A stretch of DNA of 64,000 bases, taken from the NCBI RefSeq assembly GCF_010731615.1, contig NZ_AP022618.1:2418001-2482000 (forward strand), read 5' to 3'. The position numbers were made by a program, and so were the translations under genes. The notes under the pieces are model-generated. The model was not told the DNA's origin, did not search any database, and saw only the letters and a program-made list of their open reading frames with translations. Positions 8,153-18,308 of the stretch are shown one piece after another. The stretch comes from Mycolicibacterium insubricum. Lineage in GTDB: Bacteria; Actinomycetota; Actinomycetes; Mycobacteriales; Mycobacteriaceae. How positions within the stretch are numbered: position 1 is the first letter of the stretch; each line of letters starts with the position of its first letter.

Positions 8153-10690
8153 GTGACGCCGCTGCCCACCTCCGGCACCGCCACCGCACCGCCTGCACCC
8201 GGTTACGACGAGTTCCGCGGCTCCGACGGCGCCGTCCGCGTGTCCTGGCAACGCCTCGATGAGCTGCTCGCCGAGGCCGGCGGCGCGGGCCTGGAGCGGC
8301 TGCGCACCGAGGTCGCCGAACTCGTCGACTACAACGGCATCACCTCCGGCGCCGCCGACGGCACCACCGGCGACTGGCGCCTGGACGGCGTCCCGCTGCT
8401 GATCTCGGCCGCCGAATGGGAGGCGCTGGAGGCCGGGCTGCTGCAACGCTGCCGGCTGCTCGACGCCGTGCTCGCCGACCTGTACGGACCTCAGCGCTCC
8501 CTGACCTCCGGAGCGCTGCCGCCGCAGCTGTTGTTCGCCCACCCCGGCTATCTGCGGCCCGCGCGCGGGATCACCGTTCCCGGGCGCCACCAGCTGTTCC
8601 TGTACGCCGCCGATGTCAGCCGGACGGTGTCGGGGGAGTTCACCGTCAACGCCGACTGGACCCAGGCGCCGTCTGGTGCCGGCTACGCGATGGCCGACCG
8701 TCGGGTGGTGGCGCACGCCGGGCCGGTGACCTACGAGCGGATCGCGCCGCGGCCGGTGTCCCCGTTCGCCACCGCGCTGCGGCTGTCGCTGATCGACGCC
8801 GCCCCGGAGACCGCCGAGGACCCGTTCGTCGTGGTGCTCAGCCCGGGCATCAGATCCGAGACCGCCTTCGACCAGGCCTATCTGGCCTCCGCCCTAGGAT
8901 TCCCGCTGGTCGAGAACGACGATCTGACGGTCCGCGACGGTGCGCTGTGGATGCGGTCGCTGGGCACCTTGAAACGGGTCGACGTGGTGCTGCGCCGGGT
9001 CGACGCGGACTACACCGATCCGCTAGACCTGCGTGCGGATTCCCGCCTCGGCGTGGCCGGGCTGACCGAGACCTCGCGGCGCGGTGCGGTCACCGTCGTC
9101 AACCCGCTGGGCAGCGGGGTGCTGGAGAGCCCCGGAGTGGCCCGGTTCCTGCCGGAACTGGCCCGCGAGCTGCTCGGTGAGACGCCACTGCTGGCCTCGC
9201 CGCCGAGCTACTGGGGCGGCATCGATGCCGAGCGCGCGCATCTGCTGGCCCGCCTCGATGCCCTGATCATCGCCCCGGTCACCGGGGGGCGGCCGATCAA
9301 CGGGGCGTGTCTCTCGGTTGCGCAGCGCCGCGAACTGGCGGCCCGGATCGAGGCCGCGCCCTGGCAGTGGGTGGGCCGCGAGCTCCCGCAGTACTCGCAG
9401 GCGCCCACCGGGATCGGCGCCGGGCCGCTGGCATCGGTCGGTGTCGCCATGCGGTTGTTCGCCGTCTCCCAGGGCGGCGGTTACGCGCCGATGATCGGCG
9501 GCCTGGGCGGGGTGGTCGCCCTCGGCGAGTCCGGCGTGAAAAATATTGCCGCCAAGGATATCTGGGTGCTGCCGACCAAGCGGGCGGAGAGCGCCGCCGG
9601 TTCCCCGCCGGTCGAGCTGCCCGCCGTCACCCCGGTCGCCGCCGTCGGGATCAGCTCGCCGCGTGTGCTGTCGGACCTGTACTGGACCGGGCGGTATGCC
9701 GAGCGGGCCGAAACCATGGCCCGGCTGCTGACCGTCACCCGGGAGCGCTACCACGAATACCGGCACCGCCAGGACATCGCGGCCAGCGGCTGCGTACCGG
9801 TCCTGCTGTCCGCGCTCGGCGCGCTGACCGGCACCGACACCGGGGCCGACGGCGACGCCGCCGAGCAGATCGCTACCGCCCCGACCACCATGTGGGCGCT
9901 GACGGTGGACGCCGCCCGGCCCGGGTCGATGGCCCAATCGGTGCTGCGGCTGGGCATGACCGCGCGCTCGGTGCGCGACCAGCTGTCCAACGACACCTGG
10001 ACCGTGCTGGCGGGTGTCGAACGAAACGTGCTGGGGCACAGCCGGACTCCACCGGACTCCCGGATGCGGGCGGAGCACCTGCTGGCCACCGCCCAGGCCC
10101 GCACCCAGGCCGGGATGCTGGCCCTGTCGGGCCTGGCTGCCGAATCCACCGTGCGCGACGTCGGCTGGACGATGACCGACATCGGCAAGCGCATCGAACG
10201 CGGTGCGAACCTGGCGGTGCTGCTGGGTGCGACGCTGACCGCCGTGGACGACCCCGCCGTCGAGCAGGTGGTCGCCGAGGCGGTGCTGGTGGTGTGCGAA
10301 TCCTCGATCACCTACCGGCGGCGCACCCTGGGCCAGATCCGGATCGCCGCGCTGGCCGACCTGCTGCTGCTCGACGAGCACAACCCCCGATCCCTGGCGT
10401 TCCAGCTGGAACGGCTGCGCCAGCGGCTGCGCAGCCTGCCCGGTTCGACCGGCGCCACCCGCCCAGAACGCCTGGTCGACGAGATGGTGACCCGACTGCG
10501 TCGGCTGGAGCCCGCGGAGCTGGAGGACGTCGACGCGGCCACCGGCCGTCGTGCCGCCCTGGCCGGACTGCTCGATGCCGTCGAAACCGGACTGCGTGAG
10601 CTGTCGGATCTGCTTGCCGCCACCCAGCTTTCACTGCCCGGGGCGATGCAGCCGCTGTGGGGTCCGAACGAACTGCGGGTGCTGCCGTGA
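8153..10690 (+). CDS. Circularly permuted ATP-grasp plus alpha-E domain protein
   Basis: 845 residues. The first part (about 20-490) matches circularly permuted ATP-grasp proteins (DUF404/DUF407): TGDWRLDGVPLLISAAEWE, the QR..LLDAVLADLYG helix, and NADWTQAPSGAGYAMADRR. From about 505 onward lies an alpha-E domain, opening with the classic DLYWTGRYAERAETMARLL and ending in LQPLWGPNELRVLP-like residues. ATP-grasp members form amide bonds through an acyl-phosphate; alpha-E is an all-helical partner of unknown role. Rv2567-type protein. GTG 8153 is chosen because GGAGG (8141-8145) sits 7 nt upstream; an ATG at 8111 is less likely. The stop overlaps the next start by 4 bp (GTGA), indicating translational coupling. 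Confidence 0.87.
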   Translation: MTPLPTSGTATAPPAPGYDEFRGSDGAVRVSWQRLDELLAEAGGAGLERLRTEVAELVDYNGITSGAADGTTGDWRLDGVPLLISAAEWEALEAGLLQRCRLLDAVLADLYGPQRSLTSGALPPQLLFAHPGYLRPARGITVPGRHQLFLYAADVSRTVSGEFTVNADWTQAPSGAGYAMADRRVVAHAGPVTYERIAPRPVSPFATALRLSLIDAAPETAEDPFVVVLSPGIRSETAFDQAYLASALGFPLVENDDLTVRDGALWMRSLGTLKRVDVVLRRVDADYTDPLDLRADSRLGVAGLTETSRRGAVTVVNPLGSGVLESPGVARFLPELARELLGETPLLASPPSYWGGIDAERAHLLARLDALIIAPVTGGRPINGACLSVAQRRELAARIEAAPWQWVGRELPQYSQAPTGIGAGPLASVGVAMRLFAVSQGGGYAPMIGGLGGVVALGESGVKNIAAKDIWVLPTKRAESAAGSPPVELPAVTPVAAVGISSPRVLSDLYWTGRYAERAETMARLLTVTRERYHEYRHRQDIAASGCVPVLLSALGALTGTDTGADGDAAEQIATAPTTMWALTVDAARPGSMAQSVLRLGMTARSVRDQLSNDTWTVLAGVERNVLGHSRTPPDSRMRAEHLLATAQARTQAGMLALSGLAAESTVRDVGWTMTDIGKRIERGANLAVLLGATLTAVDDPAVEQVVAEAVLVVCESSITYRRRTLGQIRIAALADLLLLDEHNPRSLAFQLERLRQRLRSLPGSTGATRPERLVDEMVTRLRRLEPAELEDVDAATGRRAALAGLLDAVETGLRELSDLLAATQLSLPGAMQPLWGPNELRVLP

Positions 10691-11574
10691 CCCGCTACTA
10701 TCGGATCACCCACCGCACCGACTACCGCTACTCCGATGTGGTGACCAACTCCTACGGGCGCGGACACCTGGCACCGCGGGACACCGACCAGCAGCGCTGC
10801 CTGGACCACCGGCTGGACATCGCCCCGGCGCCCTCGGACCGGACCGAGTCCGCCGATGGGTACGGCAACCGCAGCACCTACTTCCAGATCACCGAACACC
10901 ACCGGGAGCTGACGGTGACCGGGACGTCGGTCGTCGCGGTCGATCCGCCGCCTGCCTCCCTCTACGGCGACGGCGCGGCGATCGGACCGTGGGAGAACGC
11001 CCGGCCCGCCGGGCCCGACGGGGCGCTGGCCGTCGAATTCACCCTGGACCTGGCCGACCCGGAGATAACCGACGAGGTACGAGCCTATGCCGCACCGAGT
11101 TTCGTGCCCGGCCGTCGGTTGATCGACGTGCTGGCCGACCTGAACTCCCGGATCCACAGCGACTTCACCTACCGGTCCGGGTCCACGACGGTGTCCACCC
11201 GGGTCGCCGAGGTGCTGGCCGTCCGCGAGGGGGTGTGTCAGGACTTCGCCCGGCTGGCCATCGCCTGCCTACGGGCCAACGGCCTGGCCGCCGGCTACGT
11301 GTCGGGCTATCTGGCCACCGACCCGCCGCCGGGCCGGGAGCGGATGATCGGCGTCGACGCCACACACGCCTGGGCGGCGGTGTGGACGAGTGAGAACCGT
11401 TGGCTGGGCCTGGATCCCACCAACGACCAGCTGGTCGACGAGCGCTACATCGTGGTCGGCTGGGGCCGCGACTACGCCGACGTGCCGCCGCTGCGCGGCA
11501 TCATCTACACAGATTCGGAGAGTAGTGTTATCGAGGTGTCCGTGGACGTCGCACCGCTGGAGGAGCATGCGTGA
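10687..11574 (+). CDS. Transglutaminase-like cysteine protease-fold protein
   Basis: 295 residues. The N-terminal beta domain (RYYRITHRTDYRYSD) is followed by a transglutaminase core with triad C184 (REGVCQDFARLA), H227 (DATHAWAAV) and D243 (GLDPTNDQ). This family usually acts as a peptidase or amidase on cross-linked peptides rather than as a true cross-linker. It starts at a GTG embedded in the stop of the ATP-grasp gene, and its own end overlaps the metallopeptidase start by 8 bp, so four genes form one translationally coupled cassette. It shares only fold and motifs with the transglutaminase domain of the first gene, so the cassette encodes two distinct transglutaminase cores. Rv2569c type. 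Confidence 0.88.
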   Translation: MTRYYRITHRTDYRYSDVVTNSYGRGHLAPRDTDQQRCLDHRLDIAPAPSDRTESADGYGNRSTYFQITEHHRELTVTGTSVVAVDPPPASLYGDGAAIGPWENARPAGPDGALAVEFTLDLADPEITDEVRAYAAPSFVPGRRLIDVLADLNSRIHSDFTYRSGSTTVSTRVAEVLAVREGVCQDFARLAIACLRANGLAAGYVSGYLATDPPPGRERMIGVDATHAWAAVWTSENRWLGLDPTNDQLVDERYIVVGWGRDYADVPPLRGIIYTDSESSVIEVSVDVAPLEEHA

Positions 11575-12586
11575 CTTCCGCTGCCCGGGCTGCGGGCAGC
11601 ACCTGGCCTTCGAGAACTCCCTGTGCCTGACGTGTGACACCCCGATCGGCTTCTCGCCGGCCGACCGGGTGATGCTGCCCGTCGAACCCGACGGGGACTA
11701 TCTGATGTGCGCGAATCTGCATGCCGCGGCGTGTAATTGGCTGGTACGCCGCGAGCCCGGCGGACCGGTGCTGTGCGAGTCCTGCCGGCTCACCCGCACC
11801 CGGCCGGCCGACGCAGACACCGCGGCGATGGCGGCCTTTGCGCTGGCCGAAGGCGCCAAACGCCGGCTGATCGCCGAGCTGACCGAACTGGGCCTGCCGA
11901 TCACCGGCCGCGACGCCGACCCGGACTACGGATTGGCCTTCGACCTGCTGTCGTCCGCCGGGGGACCGGTCACCACCGGGCACCACAACGGCCTGATAAC
12001 CCTGGACCTGGCCGAGGGCGACGACGTGCACCGCGAGCAGTTGCGCGCCGAGATGGACGAGCCCTACCGCACCCTGCTGGGGCATTTCCGGCACGAGATC
12101 GGCCACTACTACTTCTACGTGCTCATCGACCCGGAACCGGCTCAGCGCGCGGCGTTCACCGAGCTGTTCGGCGACCCGGACACCGACTACCAGGCGGCGC
12201 TGGACCGGCACTACTCCTCGGGTCCACCCGCGGGCTGGGAGGACGACTACGTCTCGTCGTACGCCACCATGCACCCGGCCGAGGACTGGGCCGAGACATT
12301 CGCGCACTACCTGCACATCCGCGACACGCTGGACACCGCCGCGGCGTTCGGGCTGGCACCGGCCGCGGGGACGTTCGACGGCAAGCTGTTCGGGCCCAGC
12401 GCCTTCGACACGCTGATCGAGATGTGGCTGCCGCTGGCCTGGTCGCTGAACATGGTGAACCGCTCGATGGGCCGCGACGATCTCTACCCGTTCGTGCTGC
12501 CGGTGGCGGTGCTGGAGAAACTGCGTTTCCTGCACGGCGTGCTCGAGGGGCAGGCTGCTTCCGGCGTCGACCCAGACTCCAGGTAG
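11567..12586 (+). CDS. Putative zinc-binding metallopeptidase with N-terminal zinc ribbon
   Basis: 339 residues. The N-terminus has a rubredoxin-like zinc ribbon: CPGC (residues 5-8) and CLTC, with a further ACNW...CESC pair. A peptidase domain follows with H176-E-I-G-H180 and a downstream HPAEDWAETFAHYLHI segment that probably supplies the third ligand, as in the putative zinc-binding metallopeptidase family (Peptidase_Mx type). The ATG at 11567 overlaps the stop of the transglutaminase by 8 bp. In M. tuberculosis the equivalent gene (Rv2568c type) also sits in this neighbourhood. The context predicts a processing peptidase for whatever the ATP-grasp ligase makes; substrate unknown. Confidence 0.85.
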   Translation: MRDFRCPGCGQHLAFENSLCLTCDTPIGFSPADRVMLPVEPDGDYLMCANLHAAACNWLVRREPGGPVLCESCRLTRTRPADADTAAMAAFALAEGAKRRLIAELTELGLPITGRDADPDYGLAFDLLSSAGGPVTTGHHNGLITLDLAEGDDVHREQLRAEMDEPYRTLLGHFRHEIGHYYFYVLIDPEPAQRAAFTELFGDPDTDYQAALDRHYSSGPPAGWEDDYVSSYATMHPAEDWAETFAHYLHIRDTLDTAAAFGLAPAAGTFDGKLFGPSAFDTLIEMWLPLAWSLNMVNRSMGRDDLYPFVLPVAVLEKLRFLHGVLEGQAASGVDPDSR

Positions 12587-12678
12587 GTGCCTCTCGGCGT
12601 GTCGCCTGCGCCTGTTCTGCCTCAACGACAGGAGATATCACTTCAGCACCATGAGTCACTTCCGTAACAGGATCCGGC

Positions 12679-12684
12679 TAGCAT
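12679..12684 (+). promoter_or_regulatory. -10 element, leaderless promoter of the DUF3097 gene
   Basis: TAGCAT 7 nt before the GTG at 12692. The overlapping ATG at 12683 lies inside the hexamer and is therefore an unlikely start. Confidence 0.5.
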
Positions 12685-12691
12685 GGGCCGG

Positions 12692-13531
12692 GTGACCGAC
12701 CGCTACGGCATGGACGTGCTGGCCCGCAATCCCCATGAGGGCCGCAAGGTTCGCTCCACCGAGCAACCCGTGCAGATCGGCATGGTCGTCGAGGACGCCA
12801 CCAGCGGTTTCGTCGGCGCGGTGGTGCGCGTGGAATACGGCCGGATGGACCTGGAGGACCGGCGTGGTCGGGTCCGCGGCTTTCCCGTCGGCCCCGGCTA
12901 CCTGATCGACGGCAAGCCGGTCATCCTCACCGCACCGAAGCGCAGCGCCCCCAAGGCCCCGACCCGCACCGCGTCGGGCTCGGTCGCCGTCCCCGGAGCC
13001 CGCGCCCGCGTCGCGCTGCCCAGCCGCATCTACGTCGAAGGCCGCCACGACGCCGAACTCGTCGAACAGGTCTGGGGTGCGGACCTGCGCATCGAAGGCG
13101 TGGTCGTGGAGTACCTCGGTGGCATCGACGACCTGCCCGCCATCGTCGCCGACTTCGCCCCCACCCCCAAGCGCCGCCTCGGCGTGCTGGTCGACCACCT
13201 GGTGGCCGGGTCCAAGGAATCCCGCATCGCCGCCGACGTCGCGGCCGGGCCCGGCGGGGCGAACACCCTGGTGGTCGGGCACCCCTTCATCGACATCTGG
13301 GCAGCGGTCAAACCCGCCCGGCTCGGATTGTCCGCCTGGCCGGACATCCCGCGAGGCACCGACTGGAAGAAGGGCATCTGCGCGGCGCTGGGCTGGCCGC
13401 ACGCCGACCAGGCCGACACCGCCGCCGCCTGGCAGCGCATCCGGTCGACGGTGCGGGACTGGACCGACCTGGAACCCGCGCTGATCGGCCGCGTCGAGGA
13501 ACTGATCGACTTCGTCACCACCACCGAATAG
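12692..13531 (+). CDS. DUF3097 family protein
   Basis: 279 residues. The N-terminal part (about 20-75) is a small beta-rich domain (VEDATSGFVGAVVRVEYGRMDLEDRRG). The central part resembles a Toprim-like fold: RIYVEGRHDAELVEQVWG with a conserved Glu, then LGVLVDHLVAGSKESRIA with the Asp. These acidic positions match the E and DxD pattern of Toprim domains, which suggests metal-dependent nucleic-acid chemistry, but no activity is established for DUF3097. The GTG start was chosen because a TAGCAT hexamer lies 7 nt upstream, consistent with a leaderless transcript. Ends convergent with the secreted protein at 13544. Confidence 0.72.
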   Translation: MTDRYGMDVLARNPHEGRKVRSTEQPVQIGMVVEDATSGFVGAVVRVEYGRMDLEDRRGRVRGFPVGPGYLIDGKPVILTAPKRSAPKAPTRTASGSVAVPGARARVALPSRIYVEGRHDAELVEQVWGADLRIEGVVVEYLGGIDDLPAIVADFAPTPKRRLGVLVDHLVAGSKESRIAADVAAGPGGANTLVVGHPFIDIWAAVKPARLGLSAWPDIPRGTDWKKGICAALGWPHADQADTAAAWQRIRSTVRDWTDLEPALIGRVEELIDFVTTTE

Positions 13532-13546
13532 CCGAACCGCAGGCTA
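13529..13546. terminator. Hairpin with both stop codons in its arms
   Basis: TAGCC (13529-13533) pairs with GGCTA (13542-13546) around an 8-nt loop. The TAG stop of the plus-strand gene forms the start of the left arm; the TAG of the minus-strand gene forms the end of the right arm. Short stem, no U-tract. Confidence 0.35.
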
Positions 13547-14125
13547 GGAGCAGATGCTGGGACGGCCCACCAGGTAGTTGCACTGCATCGGGAACCGGTT
13601 GGCCACCGGCGGATCCAGCGGCGCCAGGAACGCCAGGGTGAACGGCGTCGTCTCGATGCCCGCCGGCAGGCCGCACCCTTCGGCGGTGATCCGCTTGTGC
13701 GTGCCGGTCAGCCCGTTCTCGGTGAACGCGTAGATCTCGGTGGTGGGGGCATAGCCGCCGCCGGGGCACACCGCACCCTCCGAAGCGGTGTACCGCGCGG
13801 TCCACAGCCCGTTGGTCAGCTTGAACCGCTGATCGAAGGAGGCCAGCCGGTTGTCCCGGCCACCGGCAGTCGGCGTCTTGGCCGCCACCAACAGATCGCA
13901 GCCCATGGTCTGGATATCGGTGTCGGTGTAATCGCTCTGGATCCGGGTGCCACTGGGCTGGCTGCACAGCGTCTGCATCGACCAGACGGTCGACGGCGAC
14001 CCGGCCATGGTGAACGCATAGGTGCCGTCAGCGGGCGGCAGCACCGCGTGCGCGGGCGCCGCGAACAGGGCCGCGGCGGTGGCCAGCGCCCCGGCAAGCG
14101 CGGCGGCACGACGACGGGGGTTCAT
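13544..14125 (-). CDS. Secreted cysteine-containing protein of unknown function
   Basis: 193 residues. A clear Sec signal peptide spans 1-27: basic MNPRRR, hydrophobic ALAGALATAAALFAA, and cleavage after AHA. The mature part has six cysteines (TLCSQ, MGCDL, AVCPG, EGCGL, MQCNY, SICS), which suggests three disulfides in an exported beta-rich protein. The pattern is typical of mycobacterial secreted conserved proteins of unknown role. The ATG at 14125 lies 7 nt after TACACT on the minus strand with no Shine-Dalgarno. Divergent from rarA, with 34 bp between starts. Confidence 0.75.
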   Translation of the reverse strand: MNPRRRAAALAGALATAAALFAAPAHAVLPPADGTYAFTMAGSPSTVWSMQTLCSQPSGTRIQSDYTDTDIQTMGCDLLVAAKTPTAGGRDNRLASFDQRFKLTNGLWTARYTASEGAVCPGGGYAPTTEIYAFTENGLTGTHKRITAEGCGLPAGIETTPFTLAFLAPLDPPVANRFPMQCNYLVGRPSICS

Positions 14126-14132
14126 GGCGGGC

Positions 14133-14138
14133 AGTGTA
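14133..14138 (-). promoter_or_regulatory. -10 element, leaderless promoter of the secreted protein gene
   Basis: TACACT (within CGATACACT, near consensus) on the minus strand, 7 nt before the ATG at 14125. Confidence 0.5.
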
Positions 14139-14159
14139 TCGCCGTGGTAAGCCTGAGCG

Positions 14160-15521
14160 GTGCCGGAATCTTCAGACGACACGGCCGGCCTGTTCGACGT
14201 CGAGCCCGACGCGCAGGCGTCGGCGAGCGCCGCGGACAACCCCGATCCGAGCGCCCCGCTGGCCGTCCGGATGCGCCCGAGCAGCCTCGACGAGGTCGTC
14301 GGGCAGGAGCACCTGCTCAAACCGGGTTCGCCGCTGCGCCGCCTCGTCGAAGGCTCGGGCGCCGCGTCGGTCATCCTCTACGGCCCGCCCGGCACCGGCA
14401 AGACCACCCTCGCCTTGCTGATTTCACACGCCACCGGGCGCCGTTTCGAGGCGCTCTCGGCGCTCTCAGCCGGGGTCAAGGAGGTCCGCGCGGTCATCGA
14501 CGGCGCGCGCCGGGCGGCCGTGCACGGTCAGCAGACCGTGCTGTTCATCGACGAGGTGCACCGGTTCTCCAAGACCCAGCAGGACGCGCTGCTGGCCGCG
14601 GTGGAGAACCGGGTGGTGCTGCTGGTCGCCGCGACCACCGAGAACCCGTCGTTCTCGGTGGTGGCGCCGCTGCTGTCGAGGTCGCTGATCCTGGCCCTGC
14701 AGCCCCTGGGCCCCGAGGACATCGCCACCGTGCTGCGCCGCGCGATCGACGACCCGCGGGGCCTCGGCGGCACCGTCACCGTCACCGACGACGGGCTGGA
14801 GCTGCTGGTTCGCCTCGCCGCCGGGGACGCCCGCCGTGCGCTGACGGCGCTGGAGGTGTCCGCCGAGACCGCCGGGGACGGCGCGGTCACCGCCGAGGTC
14901 GTCGAGCAGTCCCTGGACCGGGCCGCGGTGCGCTACGACCGCGACGGCGACCAGCACTACGACGTCATCAGCGCGTTCATCAAGAGCGTGCGCGGCTCCG
15001 ACGTCGACGCGGCGCTGCACTACCTGGCCCGGATGCTGATCGCGGGGGAGGACCCCCGCTTCGTGGCCCGCCGGCTGATGATCCTGGCCAGCGAGGACAT
15101 CGGGCTGGCCGACTCGAACGCGCTGCTGGTCGCCAACGCCGCCGCAGCCACCGTCGCGCTGATCGGCATGCCCGAGGCCCAGCTGACGCTGGCGCACGCC
15201 ACCGTCTACCTGGCCACCGCCCCGAAATCCAACGCCGTCACCACCGCGCTGGGCGCCGCGATGGCCGACATCCGGGCCGGCAAGGCCGGCCTGGTGCCCC
15301 CGCACCTGCGCGACGGGCACTACGCCGGCGCGGCCAAGCTCGGCCACGCCCAGGGCTACCGGTACGCCCACGACGCGCCCGAGGGGGTGCTCGCCCAGCA
15401 GTACCCGCCCGACGAACTGGTCGGCGTCGACTACTACCAGCCCACCGGCCGCGGCGCCGAGCGGGAACTGACCTCGCGGGTGGCGCGTTTACGCGACATC
15501 ATCCGGCGACCCCGGCGCTGA
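14160..15521 (+). CDS. rarA: Replication-associated recombination protein A (MgsA/RarA AAA+ ATPase)
   Basis: 453 residues. AAA+ ATPase of the MgsA/RarA/WRNIP1 family, which acts at stalled replication forks. The N-terminal 35 residues are an acidic, Ala-rich disordered stretch. Next come the family signature [15 protein letters not shown], Walker A GPPGTGKT (75-82), Walker [10 protein letters not shown] and sensor 1 [10 protein letters not shown]. The C-terminal MgsA tetramerisation domain contains [15 protein letters not shown] and the [10 protein letters not shown] block. GTG start; no strong Shine-Dalgarno. Located just upstream of alaS, as in other mycobacteria. Confidence 0.93.
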   Translation: MPESSDDTAGLFDVEPDAQASASAADNPDPSAPLAVRMRPSSLDEVVGQEHLLKPGSPLRRLVEGSGAASVILYGPPGTGKTTLALLISHATGRRFEALSALSAGVKEVRAVIDGARRAAVHGQQTVLFIDEVHRFSKTQQDALLAAVENRVVLLVAATTENPSFSVVAPLLSRSLILALQPLGPEDIATVLRRAIDDPRGLGGTVTVTDDGLELLVRLAAGDARRALTALEVSAETAGDGAVTAEVVEQSLDRAAVRYDRDGDQHYDVISAFIKSVRGSDVDAALHYLARMLIAGEDPRFVARRLMILASEDIGLADSNALLVANAAAATVALIGMPEAQLTLAHATVYLATAPKSNAVTTALGAAMADIRAGKAGLVPPHLRDGHYAGAAKLGHAQGYRYAHDAPEGVLAQQYPPDELVGVDYYQPTGRGAERELTSRVARLRDIIRRPRR

Positions 15522-15604
15522 CCGCCGCGCGCCGCCCGAACGGTACCGAACCGCCCTCCCGGTATTGTGAGGCGGTTAACGACGGGCGATAGAAGAGTGA
15601 CGAC

Positions 15605-18301
15605 GTGCAGACTCACGAGATCCGGAAACGGTTCCTCGACCATTTCGTGAACGCGGGCCACACCGAGGTGCCCAGCGCCTCGGTGATCCTCGACGACCCC
15701 AACCTGCTGTTCGTGAACGCCGGGATGGTGCAGTTCGTGCCGTTTTTCCTCGGCCAGCGCACCCCGCCGTACCCGACGGCGACCAGCGTGCAGAAATGCA
15801 TCCGGACCCCGGACATCGACGAGGTCGGCATCACCACCCGACACAACACCTTCTTCCAGATGGCCGGCAACTTCAGCTTCGGCGACTACTTCAAGCGCGG
15901 CGCGATCGAGCTGGCCTGGACCCTGCTGACCAAGCCGGTCGCCGACGGCGGCTACGGCTTCGACCCCGAGCGGCTGTGGGCCACCGTCTACTTCGACGAC
16001 GACGAAGCCATCGAACTCTGGCAGGAGATCGCCGGGCTGCCCCCCGAGCGGATCCAGCGCCGCGGCATGGCCGACAACTACTGGTCGATGGGCATCCCCG
16101 GCCCGTGCGGCCCGTGCTCGGAGATCTACTACGACCGCGGCCCGGACTACGGCGTCGACGGCGGCCCAGTCGCCAACGAGGACCGCTACATCGAAATCTG
16201 GAACCTCGTGTTCATGCAGAACGAGCGCGGCGAGGGCACCAGCAAGGAGGATTTCGAGATCCTCGGCCCGCTGCCGCGCAAGAACATCGACACCGGCATG
16301 GGCGTGGAGCGCATCGCCTGCCTGCTCCAAGGCGTCGACAACGTCTACGAGACCGACCTGGTCCGCCCGGTCATCGACGTGGTCGCCGCGCTGGCGCCCC
16401 GCGGCTACGGCGCCGGCAACCACGCCGACGACGTCCGCTACCGGATCATCGCCGACCACAGCCGCACCGCGGCGATCATCATCGGCGACGGCGTGAGCCC
16501 CGGCAACGAGGGACGCGGCTACGTGCTGCGCCGGCTGCTGCGCCGGATCATCCGGGCCGCCAAGCTGCTCGGCGTCGAGCAGCCGATCATGGCGACCCTG
16601 ATGGCCACCGTGCGCGACGCCATGGGCCCGTCGTACCCGGAGCTGGTCACCGACTTCGACCGGATCAACCGGATCGCGGTGGCCGAGGAGACCGCGTTCA
16701 ACCGCACCCTGGCCGCCGGATCCAAACTGTTCGCCGACACCGCCGAGGCCACCCGCGCGGCCGGCAAGACGACGCTGTCGGGCGTCGACGCCTTCACGCT
16801 GCACGACACCTACGGCTTCCCGATCGACCTGACTCTCGAAATGGCTTCCGAAGCGGGGCTTTCCGTCGACGAACTGGGCTTCCGGGAACTGATGGCCGAG
16901 CAGCGCCGGCGCGCCAAGGCCGACGCCGCGGCCCGCAAGAACGCGCACGCCGACCTGACCGCCTACCGCGAACTCGTCGACGCCGGGCCCACCGAGTTCA
17001 CCGGGTTCGACGAATTGACCACCCAGGCAAAGATTCTGGGCATCTTCGTCGACGGCAAGCGGGTGCCGGTGGTGTCTCACGGCGCCGAGATCCGCGACGC
17101 GGACCGGGTGGAGATCGTGCTCGACCGCACCCCGCTGTACGCCGAATCCGGCGGCCAGATCGCCGATATCGGGGCGATCTGCGGCACCGGCGCGAGCGCC
17201 TCGGCGAAGGCGGCGGTCACCGACGTGCAGAAGATCGCCAAAACCCTGTTCGTGCACCGGGTCAACGTGGAATCCGGCGAGTTCGTCGAGGGCGACACGG
17301 TCACTGCCGAGGTCGACCCGGCCTGGCGCCGCGGCGCCACCCAGGGCCACTCCGGTACCCACATGGTGCACGCCGCCCTGCGGGAAGTGCTGGGCCCCAA
17401 CGCCGTTCAGGCCGGTTCGCTCAACCGCCCGGGCTACTTGCGCTTCGACTTCAACTGGACCGGTCCGCTGACGGAGAGTCAGCGCACCGAGATCGAGGCC
17501 GTCGCCAACGAGGCCGTGCAGGCCGACCACGAGGTGCACACCTTCACCACCGAACTGGAGCGGGCCAAGTCGATGGGCGCGATGGCGCTGTTCGGCGAGG
17601 CCTACCCCGACGAGGTCCGCGTCGTCGAGATCGGCGGGCCGTTCTCGCTGGAGCTCTGCGGTGGTACCCACGTGCACAATTCCGCCCAGATCGGGCCGGT
17701 CACCCTGCTCGGCGAATCCTCGGTGGGCTCCGGCATCCGCCGGGTGGAGGCTTACGTAGGGCTGGAGTCGTTCCGCCACCTGGCCCGCGAACGCGCGCTG
17801 ATGGCCGGGCTGGCGTCCTCGCTCAAGGTGCCCTCGGAGGAGGTGCCGGCCCGGGTCGCCACCCTCGTCGAGCGGCTCAAGGTCGCCGAGAAGGAACTCC
17901 AGCGCAGCCGGCTCGCCACGGCCCGCGCCGCCGCCGCCGACGCCGCGGCCGGCGCCGAAACCATCGGCCGGGTCCGCGTCGTCGCGCAGCGACTGGCCGG
18001 TGAATTCTCCGCCGGCGACCTGCGCGCCCTGGTCGGCGACATCCGCGGCAAACTCGGCTTTGACCCGGCCGTCGTGGCGCTGATCGCCCACGGTGCCGAC
18101 GGGGCCGTGCCGTTCGTGGTCGCCGTCAATCCCGCCGCCGTCGATCTCGGCCTGTCCGCCAACGACCTGGTCAAGGCCCTCGGTGCGGCCGTCGACGGGC
18201 GCGGCGGCGGCAAGGCCGACCAGGCTCAGGGGTCCGGCCGCAATCCCGCCGGCATCGACGCGGCGCTGGCCGCGCTGCGCGCCGAGATCGCCAGAAGCTG
18301 A
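15605..18301 (+). CDS. alaS: Alanine--tRNA ligase
   Basis: 898 residues. Class II AlaRS charging tRNA(Ala). The catalytic domain carries [15 protein letters not shown] near the N-terminus and the NAGMVQF motif. The editing domain has the zinc ligands H582-x3-H586 ([10 protein letters not shown]) and C685-GGT-H689 (LCGGTHVHN), so editing of Ser/Gly-tRNA is expected. The C-terminal oligomerisation domain ends with [20 protein letters not shown] start with weak Shine-Dalgarno (AGAAGAG). A possible -10 (TATTGT, 15563-15568) gives a leader near 30 nt. The ruvX-like gene starts 7 bp after the stop. Confidence 0.97.
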   Translation: MQTHEIRKRFLDHFVNAGHTEVPSASVILDDPNLLFVNAGMVQFVPFFLGQRTPPYPTATSVQKCIRTPDIDEVGITTRHNTFFQMAGNFSFGDYFKRGAIELAWTLLTKPVADGGYGFDPERLWATVYFDDDEAIELWQEIAGLPPERIQRRGMADNYWSMGIPGPCGPCSEIYYDRGPDYGVDGGPVANEDRYIEIWNLVFMQNERGEGTSKEDFEILGPLPRKNIDTGMGVERIACLLQGVDNVYETDLVRPVIDVVAALAPRGYGAGNHADDVRYRIIADHSRTAAIIIGDGVSPGNEGRGYVLRRLLRRIIRAAKLLGVEQPIMATLMATVRDAMGPSYPELVTDFDRINRIAVAEETAFNRTLAAGSKLFADTAEATRAAGKTTLSGVDAFTLHDTYGFPIDLTLEMASEAGLSVDELGFRELMAEQRRRAKADAAARKNAHADLTAYRELVDAGPTEFTGFDELTTQAKILGIFVDGKRVPVVSHGAEIRDADRVEIVLDRTPLYAESGGQIADIGAICGTGASASAKAAVTDVQKIAKTLFVHRVNVESGEFVEGDTVTAEVDPAWRRGATQGHSGTHMVHAALREVLGPNAVQAGSLNRPGYLRFDFNWTGPLTESQRTEIEAVANEAVQADHEVHTFTTELERAKSMGAMALFGEAYPDEVRVVEIGGPFSLELCGGTHVHNSAQIGPVTLLGESSVGSGIRRVEAYVGLESFRHLARERALMAGLASSLKVPSEEVPARVATLVERLKVAEKELQRSRLATARAAAADAAAGAETIGRVRVVAQRLAGEFSAGDLRALVGDIRGKLGFDPAVVALIAHGADGAVPFVVAVNPAAVDLGLSANDLVKALGAAVDGRGGGKADQAQGSGRNPAGIDAALAALRAEIARS

Positions 18302-18308
18302 CCCGGCA

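Noticed and set aside
12651..12695. Possible 14-codon upstream frame (MSHFRNRIRLAWAG) whose TGA overlaps the DUF3097 GTG
   Set aside because: The nearest GGAG is 16 nt away and a TAGCAT -10 lies inside it, so the transcript for the gene probably starts after this frame.
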